Shown: one piece after another, positions 17,301 to 25,008 of the stretch
Numbering within the stretch: the first letter of the stretch is position 1
Layout of the letters: every line of letters starts with the position of its first letter
Source: JAGQPD01 sp020426865
GTDB lineage: Bacteria; Planctomycetota; Planctomycetia; Pirellulales; Pirellulaceae
Direction: 5' to 3'
DNA: 64,000 bases
Assembly (NCBI GenBank): GCA_041399065.1
Contig: JAWKTN010000006.1
Coordinates: forward strand, 124,001 to 188,000
The notes under the pieces: generated by a model
What the model was told of the DNA's origin: nothing
Database searches by the model: none
The model's input: the letters and a program-made list of their open reading frames with translations, nothing else
Program-made: the position numbers and the translations under genes

Positions 17301-19696
17301 GAACGGTGGGCAGGCAAGCTGTCAATATCGGAAAAATAGGGAGCCAAATTCACGACACGCGGTGTCGAGCCTTCAACGACGTTCAGGTCGGGAATCGAAG
17401 TGGCGGTCGGGCGGTCCGGCACCGACTGGACGTTGACATGAAACGTCGATGTCGCGGTGGCACCTGAGGGATCGATCGCCCGCACCGTGATGGCGGATTG
17501 GCCAAAGGCATTGGGGGCATAGTCGAGGGTCAGCTGTTTGGTCGCCTGATGGAAAGAAACGGAAGAAAAGATTGCTGGATTAGTGACCGTGCTGATGGTG
17601 TAGGTGAGTCCCTGCGGATCGTCAGCGTCGGAGAACATCGATGACAGGTTCAAGACTGTGTTCGGTGCGTCTTCGTTGACGTTTACGTCGGCAATGCCGT
17701 GAGCGACTGGCGGATCATTGACCGTATCGACGGTCACGGTGAACGTTGTGCTGGCACTGTAGTTTTCCGCGAGGAATGTCTTCAGGGCTCGATACCAGCC
17801 ATGGCTGGCGTGCAGATTCTCCGTACGAATCGAGGGGTCCCAAAGAATGATGCCATCCGAAAGGGAAGCGGATGTCCGCAGTTGCTGGAGGAAAAACTCT
17901 TCTTCAAGATACTCCACACCCGCTCCCCGAAAACTGGGAGCCAACCAGGAATAGACCGGCTTGCCAAACTTGCGCGCCTCGGCGATGTTGTACTCTGCGT
18001 AGATATCCCATGCTGCAGTGTCCGGGTCTTCCGCGAATGGCAACTCCAAATAGATACTGTTGCCGCTATAGGTTCCGGTGGCGAAGTTGATCGCCGTACC
18101 ATTGGGTTGGAATGCCAATTGGAACGAGGTGCCAGTGGAATTGACGACGTAATAGGTGTTACTGATTTCCAGTCCCCGAGGCAACGCGGTCGTATGGAAG
18201 CGAATGGCATCGCCGTTGGCAAACGCCGCCACGCTGGTGATCGTGTCGGTGGTTCCATTGAAGCTGACCGACGACCTCTCGTTCGTCCGATGATTGAAGC
18301 TGCGATAGAAGGTGTAGAGCGATGGTTGTATCGAGCCGACGCGGTCACCTAGCACTCCGCCACCAACCGAATCAGAGAGTGGAACAGTGCGATATTCTTC
18401 GTTTCTGGCCAGCCAACTGTTATAGGCGTCCGTGAATTCAGTGGCGTGATTGGTGTACCAACTGGTGACCCCCGCCGCCAGGTCCTTTTGCAGGTGGTCA
18501 TAATTGAGCGGGTTCCACCAGTTGCGTTCCGGCATCAGTCGATAAAATCCCATCAGCGGCAGGTCGGGACGTACGGCGTTGGCAATGTTCATCACATGTG
18601 CCAGGTTGTCGCGACCGGTCGGCGTATTCTCGTATTCGGGTAGCTCGATGTTGAACGTGACCGGAACGGTCGGGTCGACATCGGCGAAATACTGTTGCAT
18701 TGCCCAGGTGAGCTGCGCCTCGTCGATATGGCTGAAGTCGTAGCTGCCGTTGACGTTGTCGAACATGGCAAAGTAGCTGACATACGTCAGAGGTTTCATG
18801 CCCATCGCATTGAAATCGGGGTAGTCGACTCCCACGGTGCCAATGAAACGATAGTAGACAGGGACGCCGGCTCCCGCGGTAGTCCGTTCCACGTAGGCTC
18901 CGTTGCTGTCCGTAGCACGCAACGTTAACTCAGCGGTACCACTGACATTGGCCGCGTAGGTCAGTGTCAATGTTCCGTGCTGCTGATCGATCAGGACCGA
19001 CGAAAACAGACCCGGATTGGAATTGTGTGTTACCGAGTACGTTAACTGGCTGTCGGCATCTTCAAGATCGTCAAACGCCGAGAACAGGTCGATCACCGTT
19101 GCTGGCGAATCTTCCGTGACACTGATGTCGAGGAAACCAGTGGTGGTGGGCGCGTCGTTGACGGGAGTGACAGTGACGTTGAACGCTTCGACGGTGGTGT
19201 GCACGCCGTCGCTGACATGGATTTCGATCGCCGTAGGACCACCGTAGCGGTCGTCGGCTGGGCGAATGAGGATTGTTCGCTCAGCGCCGGTTCCTTCGAT
19301 ACTGATGTTTTCCAGTGGGATCAAGGTCGTATCCGACGAGTGAACCGATACGATGAGTTCCGACAATGGAGTGTCAGCGTCGGTGATGGTGAAGAGCAAG
19401 GACGGAGTGGCCGTGTCTTCAGCGATGGTAATGTCGGCGATTGACGATAGGGACGGGGCGTGTACGCCGGCGGCGTTTTCGGGGGTTGGTATTGGCACGT
19501 CGATCATCAGCGGTGTGGCGCTGCAGAGGACGCGTTCCTCCAGTTGGGTCACGTCGATACCACCGTCCGCTCGACCGCGCGAGATACTTTCGGCAAGCCT
19601 AGGGTGGGAAGCGGCATTCAAGATGCCTGTCCGTTCCACGGTATCGGCTCCCCAGGCAAGCCACGAGCGCAGCGATTTGATCATTGTCGAGTTCAT
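14324..19696 (-). CDS. Giant LEPR-XLL cadherin-like repeat surface protein with embedded TIM-barrel-like domain
   Basis: About 1790 residues. I take the ATG at 19696 (MNSTMIK) over the TTG six bases earlier; neither has a strong ribosome binding site. QLEERVLCSATP at residues 51-62 is a clear LEPR-XLL motif. About eleven cadherin-like/Ig repeats of 95-105 residues follow, each with a VNDAP-type linker, a D-L-S-x-x-F/YFSD segment and GxAxLTIRATD. Between the second and third repeats (about residues 280-645) sits an unrelated globular domain. It has aromatic-rich strands (YVSYFAMFDN, FNIELPEYEN, PVYSWLAP, GIILWDPSIR) that look like a glycosidase-type TIM barrel. Inside this lies an 80-residue module (FANGDAIRF, NTYYVVNSTGTSFQLA). 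The last 250 residues are Ser/Thr/Pro-rich and disordered. It is probably cell-surface and adhesive; enzymatic activity is unproven. Confidence 0.88.
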   Translation of the reverse strand: MNSTMIKSLRSWLAWGADTVERTGILNAASHPRLAESISRGRADGGIDVTQLEERVLCSATPLMIDVPIPTPENAAGVHAPSLSSIADITIAEDTATPSLLFTITDADTPLSELIVSVHSSDTTLIPLENISIEGTGAERTILIRPADDRYGGPTAIEIHVSDGVHTTVEAFNVTVTPVNDAPTTTGFLDISVTEDSPATVIDLFSAFDDLEDADSQLTYSVTHNSNPGLFSSVLIDQQHGTLTLTYAANVSGTAELTLRATDSNGAYVERTTAGAGVPVYYRFIGTVGVDYPDFNAMGMKPLTYVSYFAMFDNVNGSYDFSHIDEAQLTWAMQQYFADVDPTVPVTFNIELPEYENTPTGRDNLAHVMNIANAVRPDLPLMGFYRLMPERNWWNPLNYDHLQKDLAAGVTSWYTNHATEFTDAYNSWLARNEEYRTVPLSDSVGGGVLGDRVGSIQPSLYTFYRSFNHRTNERSSVSFNGTTDTITSVAAFANGDAIRFHTTALPRGLEISNTYYVVNSTGTSFQLAFQPNGTAINFATGTYSGNSIYLELPFAEDPDTAAWDIYAEYNIAEARKFGKPVYSWLAPSFRGAGVEYLEEEFFLQQLRTSASLSDGIILWDPSIRTENLHASHGWYRALKTFLAENYSASTTFTVTVDTVNDPPVAHGIADVNVNEDAPNTVLNLSSMFSDADDPQGLTYTISTVTNPAIFSSVSFHQATKQLTLDYAPNAFGQSAITVRAIDPSGATATSTFHVNVQSVPDRPTATSIPDLNVVEGSTPRVVNLAPYFSDIDSLPAHRSYSITGNSAPSLFSSLNLNPVSGELVLEFAPEESGSANLTIRLTDEAGLTAESVLRVNVAAVNNPPVVSQLLQPLFVDEDANINTISLSQYFSDSDSVLAYRVAGISNPQLFSQVHVNSTTGSLSIALTPQASGRGEITLAAVDPAGLTATQILVVNVLPVNDPPTAVGWGTVLIAEDTTRSVNLRDGFRDGDDGSTALAFQILDNSAPLLFRSLTVNPDTGELLIRPAPNNSGPATLTIRATDPHGSYVDEALTIVVQPVNDSPVSLDAPDVVVPRGTTSSVVQLANYYHDDDDPLLEYRVISNSNSPLFSKVVLGKASGQLTLTYADNAYGFADLRIRVTDPAGAYVEETIRVRVLGSPHPVDGIPDIEVFEDAAPTEINLPSVFLDLEDKTQPVSFSVTSITNAQLFTSVLVDPGNGTLRVSYAPNASGEADITVTATDSSGATSSDTFRVRIKPVNDHPTATAIPTVTVTEDAPATVIKLAEFFSDIEDSLLSYTIRSVGDADILGSAYVEDGTTNLVIIPRANAFGSTVLTVQAADSQGATVTETVHVEVVSVNDTPQPAKVSVLHLMQRPAPITINLRDLFRDADHPVTALSFRVKDVINAPLIQTKTIDQANGTLTLIVSPTRFGFAEIVIEATDPQSGKGDARLMVFVEQDNSDNGQIVDDVSAGPSTDTATVELRSAFSSIDNGGTLRYTLLSNSQPSLFRSVSFYNSTGKLILDFKNTADGQATLTVLATNQQGDTAVVAFSVTARPTSAAPPDIGSGLPRDGTLGDANPDINSPSSTPPTDNATADRQRALLEFVESHSDERPSNTVTIVPTSTTVGQTDRPGLRSNVHPDDDHDEYESSMAALLQQIAPEANPYTTILSEMTSSRQTVTRGDSLTSEDAMGPSLSVLATSASTSDGRRHLSESIAPTEVTPDPYLEAATSSSLPSQSTPDIDSAQPQPANSPSPAPLMPAPPPTGSAESSGPTSADDRAVGDRDPAPDVA

Positions 19697-19983
19697 CGGC
19701 AAAATCAGAGAAGGGGTGCAGAACAGGGGGTCGGGCCATACAATACAAAGCCTACCTCATGAGCTGGGCGTGCGTTGGAGTCGGTTGACATCTTCCGGAT
19801 CAATCCGATCCTCCGAACCGGATCGATGATGCCAGCCATACCGAATGTGCTGGCTGACGTTCAAAGTGGTTCCCTGGTGCCTCCGGCGGCTTGAATACTA
19901 GGTGTGTGAAGAGTGCGTGGTCAATGGGGCACGTGGTCAATGGGGCATGGTTGGTGGTGGTTTTGCCAGCGAGGATAATGAAG

Positions 19984-20295
19984 ATGACGGTTTGGGTACA
20001 TTCGGTGGCGCATCCTGATCTCCAGCCGTGTGCGATGCCGGACAGTTTTCGGACGGAAATTGCCTATTTCATGACCCCCCGCGACGCTCCCGGGATCCCT
20101 GTCTTGGGACCGGGGGAGTACTGGATCGATTTGGCGGAATCGCGAACTTGGTTGGAGGATTTAATAGTCCAGGTGGTTTCTCCGTTGGACGCGGCGGCCA
20201 AGGCAGAAATCGAGTTGTCGGAAGACCACGAGCGGTGGTTGGAGTGGATGGTGGCGCACGAGGCACAGCACGTCCGGCTGCGGTCTGACGGATAA
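19984..20295 (+). CDS. Conserved-looking hypothetical protein, 103 residues
   Basis: I choose the ATG at 19984 (MTVWVHSVAHPD) because GAGG at 19971-19974 lies 9 bases upstream. The longer frame to 19891 is low-complexity and covers a duplicated GTGGTCAATGGGGCA string. The protein is small, acidic and soluble, with Trp/Pro-rich segments (GPGEYWIDLAESRTWLEDL) and a C-terminal helix (DHERWLEWMVAHEAQHVRL). The HEAQH string superficially looks like a zinc motif (HExxH), but the protein is too short for a known metallopeptidase. No family recognised. It sits alone between a divergent giant gene and the TPR gene. Confidence 0.6.
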   Translation: MTVWVHSVAHPDLQPCAMPDSFRTEIAYFMTPRDAPGIPVLGPGEYWIDLAESRTWLEDLIVQVVSPLDAAAKAEIELSEDHERWLEWMVAHEAQHVRLRSDG

Positions 20296-20571
20296 TCGTT
20301 GACGTCGGGACTGGGGAACCGTTGGTGCCCGAGTATGGCTCGCGAAATAGTCGGATAACCGTTAGACTCACTACAAGATGCGGATTGCAGCTCGATCGGC
20401 GTCCTCCTGGTCGGTTTCTTGCTCGTTACGTGCGGTAAAGATTGAGGGGGGTGGCTACAATAGCAATTCTAGGGGCAGGCGCAACCGGGAGTGGTTGGCA
20501 ACTTTAGCCGGCTCATAGACTAGAGCCGCGTCGGGACAATCGTCAAACAGTTAATCAATGGGGAAATCACC

Positions 20572-22029
20572 ATGTTTCGTACCAAGGGAAATTCTCAAGA
20601 GACACTTGTGTGTCTCTTGTTCGGGTGGCAATCGTGTGCGAGGATCATCATGTTGACCGCATGTGGGGTGGCGGGGACGTTCACCACCACAGCGGCCCAA
20701 GAAGGTGGAGATCTTGTCAAGCAGTTGATTGGCAATGCCGTGGGCGATGTGGGGCCGCAGTACAAGGACGTGGAAGACGCGATCACTCGTTTTCGTTATC
20801 GTGATTTCGATGGTGCGCTCGATTTGCTCAAGACCGCCAAGCAAAAGAACCCTCAGCTTGCTCCGGCCTCGGTGATGATGGCCCAGTTGTACGTTGCCGC
20901 AAAGGATACCAATGCGGCCCGCGAGGCGCTGGAGCGTGCGGTGACGGAAAGCCCCAAGGATCCCGAAGCGTATGTATTGTTTGGTGAAAGTGCCCTTCAA
21001 CAGCGGCGGTTGGCCGAGGCTGAATTGCTTTTCGCCAAGTCTCTGTCACTTCTTGACGGCTTCAGCGAAAACCCCAAGCGAAAAAAAGATCTTGCGACAA
21101 GGGCAAGTATTGGCGCCAGTGCTGTGGCCGCGTCGCGTGACAATTGGAGCGGTGCGCTAGCTGCCTTGGAAAAGGCGGTTGCGGTGGACCCTCAAAGTGT
21201 TAACGCCCATACGCGTATCGCGCGTGCTCAGTTCGAATTGGGCGCTAAAAACAAAGATGACGAACTGATTAAGAAGGCCTATTCCGAGTTGCAAGAGGTT
21301 TACAAGCTCGACAGCTCCCAACCCCGTCCAGAAATTAACATGGCGCTGCTTTATCAGCAGCACCCGGAGGTCAACGGTGCCGATCAGCTCGCACAGAATC
21401 TGATGAGCAAGGCGGCCGAACGGGACGCGAACAGTGAAACGACGCAGATGCAAGTCGCGCAATGGGCCCTGGAAAACGGGAATGTGGCTTTGGCGAAACA
21501 GTGTTTGGATGCGGCGAAGAAAATAAATGCCAGCTCGTTCCAAGTCAATCTGCTCGACGGATTGGTGGCACGATTCGAAAAAAATCTCGGAGTGGCCGAG
21601 GTGGCATTCGAACGGGCACACCTGTTGCAACCGTCCAACGCCGTCGTTACCAATCAACTGTCGATCGTCCTGGTCGAGCAAGAAGACGAAGCCAAACGCC
21701 GCAAGGCGCTGGAATACTCCCAACAAAATGCTCGGTTGTTCACCGACATGACCCAACCGGTGGCTCGCGAAGCTGCGATTACTTTCGCCTGGGTGCTGTT
21801 CCGCCTGGGACAAGTCGGCGAATCCGAGCGTTTGATCCAACAGGCATTGGCCGCAGGTAATGTGACTCCCGATAGCGCCTATTTCGCCGCGAGAATCCTC
21901 GAGCAACGTGGCCGGACGGACGAAGCGGCGCGTTTGATCAAAACCACGCTCGATGGAAAAGCCGCATTTCCCTATCGACAAGAAGCGACCGAGATGTTGT
22001 CACGCTTGGGTTCCGCGGCCGGCGGTTGA
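20572..22029 (+). CDS. Exported tetratricopeptide repeat protein
   Basis: A 485-residue protein with an N-terminal hydrophobic export segment (ARIIMLTACGVAGTFTTTAAQ). The rest is almost entirely TPR helical hairpins: FRYRDFDGALDLLKTAKQKNP, AAREALERAVTESPKDPEAYVLFG, WSGALAALEKAVAVDPQSVNAH, GVAEVAFERAHLLQPSNAVV and GESERLIQQALAAGNVTPDSAY. The ATG at 20572 is preceded by GGGGAAATCACC. TPR arrays act as protein-protein scaffolds; the partner is unknown. A strong hairpin follows the stop codon, so the gene is probably a single transcription unit. Confidence 0.88.
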   Translation: MFRTKGNSQETLVCLLFGWQSCARIIMLTACGVAGTFTTTAAQEGGDLVKQLIGNAVGDVGPQYKDVEDAITRFRYRDFDGALDLLKTAKQKNPQLAPASVMMAQLYVAAKDTNAAREALERAVTESPKDPEAYVLFGESALQQRRLAEAELLFAKSLSLLDGFSENPKRKKDLATRASIGASAVAASRDNWSGALAALEKAVAVDPQSVNAHTRIARAQFELGAKNKDDELIKKAYSELQEVYKLDSSQPRPEINMALLYQQHPEVNGADQLAQNLMSKAAERDANSETTQMQVAQWALENGNVALAKQCLDAAKKINASSFQVNLLDGLVARFEKNLGVAEVAFERAHLLQPSNAVVTNQLSIVLVEQEDEAKRRKALEYSQQNARLFTDMTQPVAREAAITFAWVLFRLGQVGESERLIQQALAAGNVTPDSAYFAARILEQRGRTDEAARLIKTTLDGKAAFPYRQEATEMLSRLGSAAGG

Positions 22030-22064
22030 TCCACCGTCCAACCAATAGTTGCGATAAACAAAAA

Positions 22065-22100
22065 GGTCCTGATACCACAATCCATTGTTGTATCAGGACC
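22065..22100 (+). terminator. Rho-independent-type terminator of the TPR gene
   Basis: GGTCCTGATAC (22065-22075) pairs perfectly with GTATCAGGACC (22090-22100), 11 bp. TCATTTTC follows. It starts 36 bases after the TPR stop codon. Confidence 0.8.
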
Positions 22101-22238
22101 TCATTTTCGAAACGGGCCACGGTAAGGCGGCCCGCCCCTCCCGGTAAACTCTACTCTCTGTATCGGCGAATCGGCGCCTGTCCCTTCAGGGGAATCTGGC
22201 CACCTCTAATGATTTTTCTTGCTGATCCGAAAAAGTAC

Positions 22239-22276
22239 AAAAAAACGAGCGTTTGCCCTTCTTGGCAAACGCTCGT
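22239..22276 (-). terminator. Rho-independent terminator of the Cys-rich secreted protein gene
   Basis: A 13-bp perfect stem, ACGAGCGTTTGCC (22245-22257) with GGCAAACGCTCGT (22264-22276), and a 6-base loop. On the minus strand it is followed by a run of seven T (22245-22239). It lies downstream of the gene ending at 22364. Confidence 0.85.
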
Positions 22277-22330
22277 CACTGGAAGTTCCGCGAAACAAGT
22301 CGGGATCACACGGCAAATCTACGCAACAGT

Positions 22331-22375
22331 ATCATGCATCAGTAGTATCACGCATCAGTAGTATCACGCATCAGT
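22331..22375. repeat. 16-bp tandem repeat across a stop codon
   Basis: ATCAYGCATCAGTAGT occurs at 22331-22346 and 22347-22362, with a 13-base partial copy at 22363-22375. The stop codon and last codons of the minus-strand gene lie inside the third copy, so gain or loss of units could move the C-terminus. Confidence 0.8.
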
Positions 22376-23077
22376 ATCACTGTCTTCAAGGTTGTCGTCT
22401 TCGAGGCTGTCACTATTCAGGGCGGGTGGATCGAGGCTGTCATTGGCGCTGGGGAGTTCCTCTGGTTGGTCGTCAATGGCCGATGGCGAGTTCAAAAGTG
22501 GCGGATCTTCGACGGCCGGAGCCAAGCTATCGTCTGGCACGAAATTGTTGCTTCCATATTCGGCTTGAGGAAAGTAGTTTGCGGGGTCCGGAGCCGGTTC
22601 GATCGTTGTCGGGACCGGTTCGGGCGGCAAGGGTGCATCCTGCGGAGGCAATGCGGGGGTGCCGGTGTCAACGTTCGCCGGACTACCGCCACACCCGTTA
22701 CAACTGTCACAGGCCGGATTGGCCGGCGCGGCGTAAGACGATGAACCATCACAGGGTGCAGTCATTTGATACTGCTGCATTTGGCGGGCGCGCAGTCGAT
22801 CCAAAAGATATCCGCCTTGGCAAGACTGGCACGCCGGCGCCGCGACCGGGGCCGCACATTGACCACTTTGGCACGGATTCTCGGCACAGAAGCCGGCCCA
22901 CAGGGACTCCGGCGATGCACAACGAAGCCCCGTGCGGAATCCGTAACCGGCGGCAGGTGCTTGGCAACCAGTGGCCGGACCAAATTCGGCCCCGCCACCA
23001 AAGCCACACCAGTCTGCGACGGCGGTAGCCTGAAGGCCAGCCATCAGCATCAGCGTGGGGATTGCGATGTTCTTCAT
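22364..23077 (-). CDS. Secreted cysteine-rich hypothetical protein
   Basis: A 237-residue protein. The ATG at 23077 is preceded by AGGAG 11 bases upstream and opens a good signal peptide (MKNIAIPTLMLMAGLQATAVA). The mature N-terminal half is rich in cysteine pairs (ADWCGFG, ENPCQSGQC, PACQSCQGG, ACDSCNGCGG), which suggests disulfides or metal sites. The second half is a proline/acidic tail (PPEPVPTTIEPAPDP, SLEDDNLEDSDTDA), probably disordered. No known family. It ends in a short tandem repeat and is followed by a strong terminator, so it is probably monocistronic. Confidence 0.75.
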   Translation of the reverse strand: MKNIAIPTLMLMAGLQATAVADWCGFGGGAEFGPATGCQAPAAGYGFRTGLRCASPESLWAGFCAENPCQSGQCAAPVAAPACQSCQGGYLLDRLRARQMQQYQMTAPCDGSSSYAAPANPACDSCNGCGGSPANVDTGTPALPPQDAPLPPEPVPTTIEPAPDPANYFPQAEYGSNNFVPDDSLAPAVEDPPLLNSPSAIDDQPEELPSANDSLDPPALNSDSLEDDNLEDSDTDA

Positions 23078-23328
23078 GATAGGGATGCTCCTAGGTAGGA
23101 AGGTAGGGTGGGATTCGGTGAGGTCGCTCAGGTGGGAAAGGGCTGTTGCCCAGGGGAAACATTGCATGCAGCGATGGCGTGTGCAAACGCAACACGTTGA
23201 TTTTTTGCGACATAAATTGCTAATTGGACCGTAGAACCGGCGCCATGCCGATGATCTACGGATCCTGTACAATGCTTACTTCGTGCCGGTAGTTCGTAGC
23301 ACTTCGTCGTTCGCGTCAACAACACAAC

Positions 23329-24228
23329 ATGGCCGACTGGTTTTCTCCTGCCGAAAGGTTCCTCGCCACGGTCGTTTTGGCCATTCTCACAGCGGCGATC
23401 GTCATTTGGCAATCACCTCGGGCCCGGGGAACGACCCTCATTGCCCCCGTGGTGTGGTCTTTGGTTTCGATAATCGCGATTGTGCTTGCGGAATGGATGG
23501 GCTGGCAGGGGACAGACGGAGGGCGACTGGCGGCCCTGAGATTTTCCGCGGCCGTTACCACGTTCTGTCCGCCGATGGCTGTCCTTGGGGCGCGACGACC
23601 CCAGCATCTGGCCTGGCAGTGGATCGTGATTTCGTTGTGGGTGGTCTTGGCGCTCCCCGCCGCCGAAGCTTGTCTTGTGCGGCGTCAAGCGTCGTTGCAA
23701 CTGCATGATGCACGCGGCTGGTTCTTGTGGGGCTTGATTTTGGTCGGTGCTGGAAACTGGTTGCTGACACGATATTGGCTTGCGGCGCTCGCGTTTGCTG
23801 GTGCCCAAGTGCTGCTCTTGACCGAGCACCTGCCGGGATGGCGAAGCGCGATGGGACCGACCGGAACATTTCTGGCAGTGTTTCTGACGGCGATCGGGGC
23901 CCTCGCGGTCGCCTGGCAAAACTGCCGCCCTCTCATGATTCGTTCTCGGGACGACCGATTGTGGCTGGATTTTCGCAATTCGTTCGGGATCGTATGGGGA
24001 GTGAGGCTTCAGCAACGGATCAACGCCAGCAGCCACCGGTATGATTGGCCGATCGTCCTGGAGTGGAGTGGTTTCGGCGTGAGAAACGATCGACCGAATG
24101 TGTCACCGACAATTCTCTCCGACGAGCACTCCGAGCAGTTGGAGCTGGCGTTTCAGACGATGTTGCGACGATTTGTCGATGAATCGTGGATTCGCCGCCG
24201 TGCGGATGCGACCGTTAGCACGCACTAA
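23329..24228 (+). CDS. Polytopic membrane protein, hypothetical
   Basis: A 299-residue protein with about six hydrophobic helices in the first 200 residues (FLATVVLAILTAAIVIW, VVWSLVSIIAIVLAEW, QWIVISLWVVLALPAA, LILVGAGNWLLTRYWLAALAFA, FLAVFLTAIGALAVAW). A soluble C-terminal domain of about 90 residues follows (DRLWLDFRNSFGIVWGVRLQQRINA). The ATG follows a weak ribosome binding site. I do not recognise the family. Its 3' end overlaps the convergent ribbon-helix-helix gene by 4 bases. Confidence 0.75.
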   Translation: MADWFSPAERFLATVVLAILTAAIVIWQSPRARGTTLIAPVVWSLVSIIAIVLAEWMGWQGTDGGRLAALRFSAAVTTFCPPMAVLGARRPQHLAWQWIVISLWVVLALPAAEACLVRRQASLQLHDARGWFLWGLILVGAGNWLLTRYWLAALAFAGAQVLLLTEHLPGWRSAMGPTGTFLAVFLTAIGALAVAWQNCRPLMIRSRDDRLWLDFRNSFGIVWGVRLQQRINASSHRYDWPIVLEWSGFGVRNDRPNVSPTILSDEHSEQLELAFQTMLRRFVDESWIRRRADATVSTH

Positions 24229-24704
24229 GCTCGCCGCTGATTCGAGTTGTCGTTCGCTTCGTGCGTAAAACGCGGCAAGTGTCGACGCAGAACCTCGTCG
24301 ACGATCTGATTGCGAGGGAGCCCTTTCATGTGGGCAACCACGGCAATCTGGGCATTGACCTCCGGCGTCAGCGAGATTCCGCCGATTTCACCACCAGCCG
24401 TTGATCCGTGTGGAGTAGAATAAAGCCCCAACTCGGTCGTTGTCACCGAGTCATTCGATGGCGGCAAATCCGTTGTATTGCCCATGGCTGCTGCAGGCGT
24501 CGTCCGTCGCTTCACAGCGTGACCTTGTCTTGCCGCATCGCTTGCTGCTGCCGTTGCCTGCATTAGAGAAAGGCCGCCCCAGAGACCGACACCGATCGCC
24601 ACGACCCCCATCATCGTGCTCAAGTTATGATTCGTCGTTGCGCTGGCAGCATAGCCGCATACGGAGGCAGCTAGCAGCAGCATCGCGGCTGCGTTTTGTT
24701 CCAT
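24225..24704 (-). CDS. Two-helix membrane protein with C-terminal ribbon-helix-helix-like domain
   Basis: A 159-residue protein. Two hydrophobic helices at the N-terminus (AAAMLLLAASVCGYAAS and MMGVVAIGVGLWGGLSLM) are followed by a polar linker. Residues about 108-148 read GGISLTPEVNAQIAVVAHMKGLPRNQIVDEVLRRHL. The strand-helix-turn-helix spacing is that of an Arc/MetJ ribbon-helix-helix domain (I-S-L-T-P-E on the strand, R-N-Q-I-V-D-E-V-L on the second helix). RHH proteins usually bind DNA as soluble dimers; a membrane-attached form is unusual. No partner toxin lies beside it. The RHH call is pattern recognition only. Confidence 0.65.
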   Translation of the reverse strand: MEQNAAAMLLLAASVCGYAASATTNHNLSTMMGVVAIGVGLWGGLSLMQATAAASDAARQGHAVKRRTTPAAAMGNTTDLPPSNDSVTTTELGLYSTPHGSTAGGEIGGISLTPEVNAQIAVVAHMKGLPRNQIVDEVLRRHLPRFTHEANDNSNQRRA

Positions 24705-25008
24705 GACAGTTTCGACTCAGCGATTTATTCGTGTCCAAGCAATCGATACTAGCCCGGCAATAGCGCGAACCAAATGCACGTACATTGGGCCATAGGGCGC
24801 CGCTCGGCGAGTGTTAAGCAGTATCGGTTAGCACGAATGTATGGCTTTAGTCAAACATCGTCACTCGCTCAACGCGAGGACCTACCGACAAGGCAACGCG
24901 GACAGGCAGTGGACCGCCCCCAACGGACAACTTACGCAGCCAGGGATTTGTACTGGGGCCTCAATGACATCCTTTTTCTGGGGCCTCAATGACATCCTTG
25001 TTGCCCTT
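24705..25008. other. Intergenic region
   Basis: No gene supported. It lies upstream of the RHH gene and downstream of the EEP gene, both on the minus strand. The only structure I see is the 25-bp direct repeat at its right end. Confidence 0.6.
24953..25002. repeat. 25-bp tandem direct repeat, two copies
   Basis: Copies at 24953-24977 and 24978-25002 begin CTGGGGCCTCAATGACAT and differ at one base (T/G). They end six bases before the stop codon of the EEP-family gene. Confidence 0.85.

Noticed and set aside
19984..20295. Zinc protease call for the 103-residue protein based on HEAQH
   Set aside because: The protein is too short and has no third ligand region; the motif is likely coincidental.
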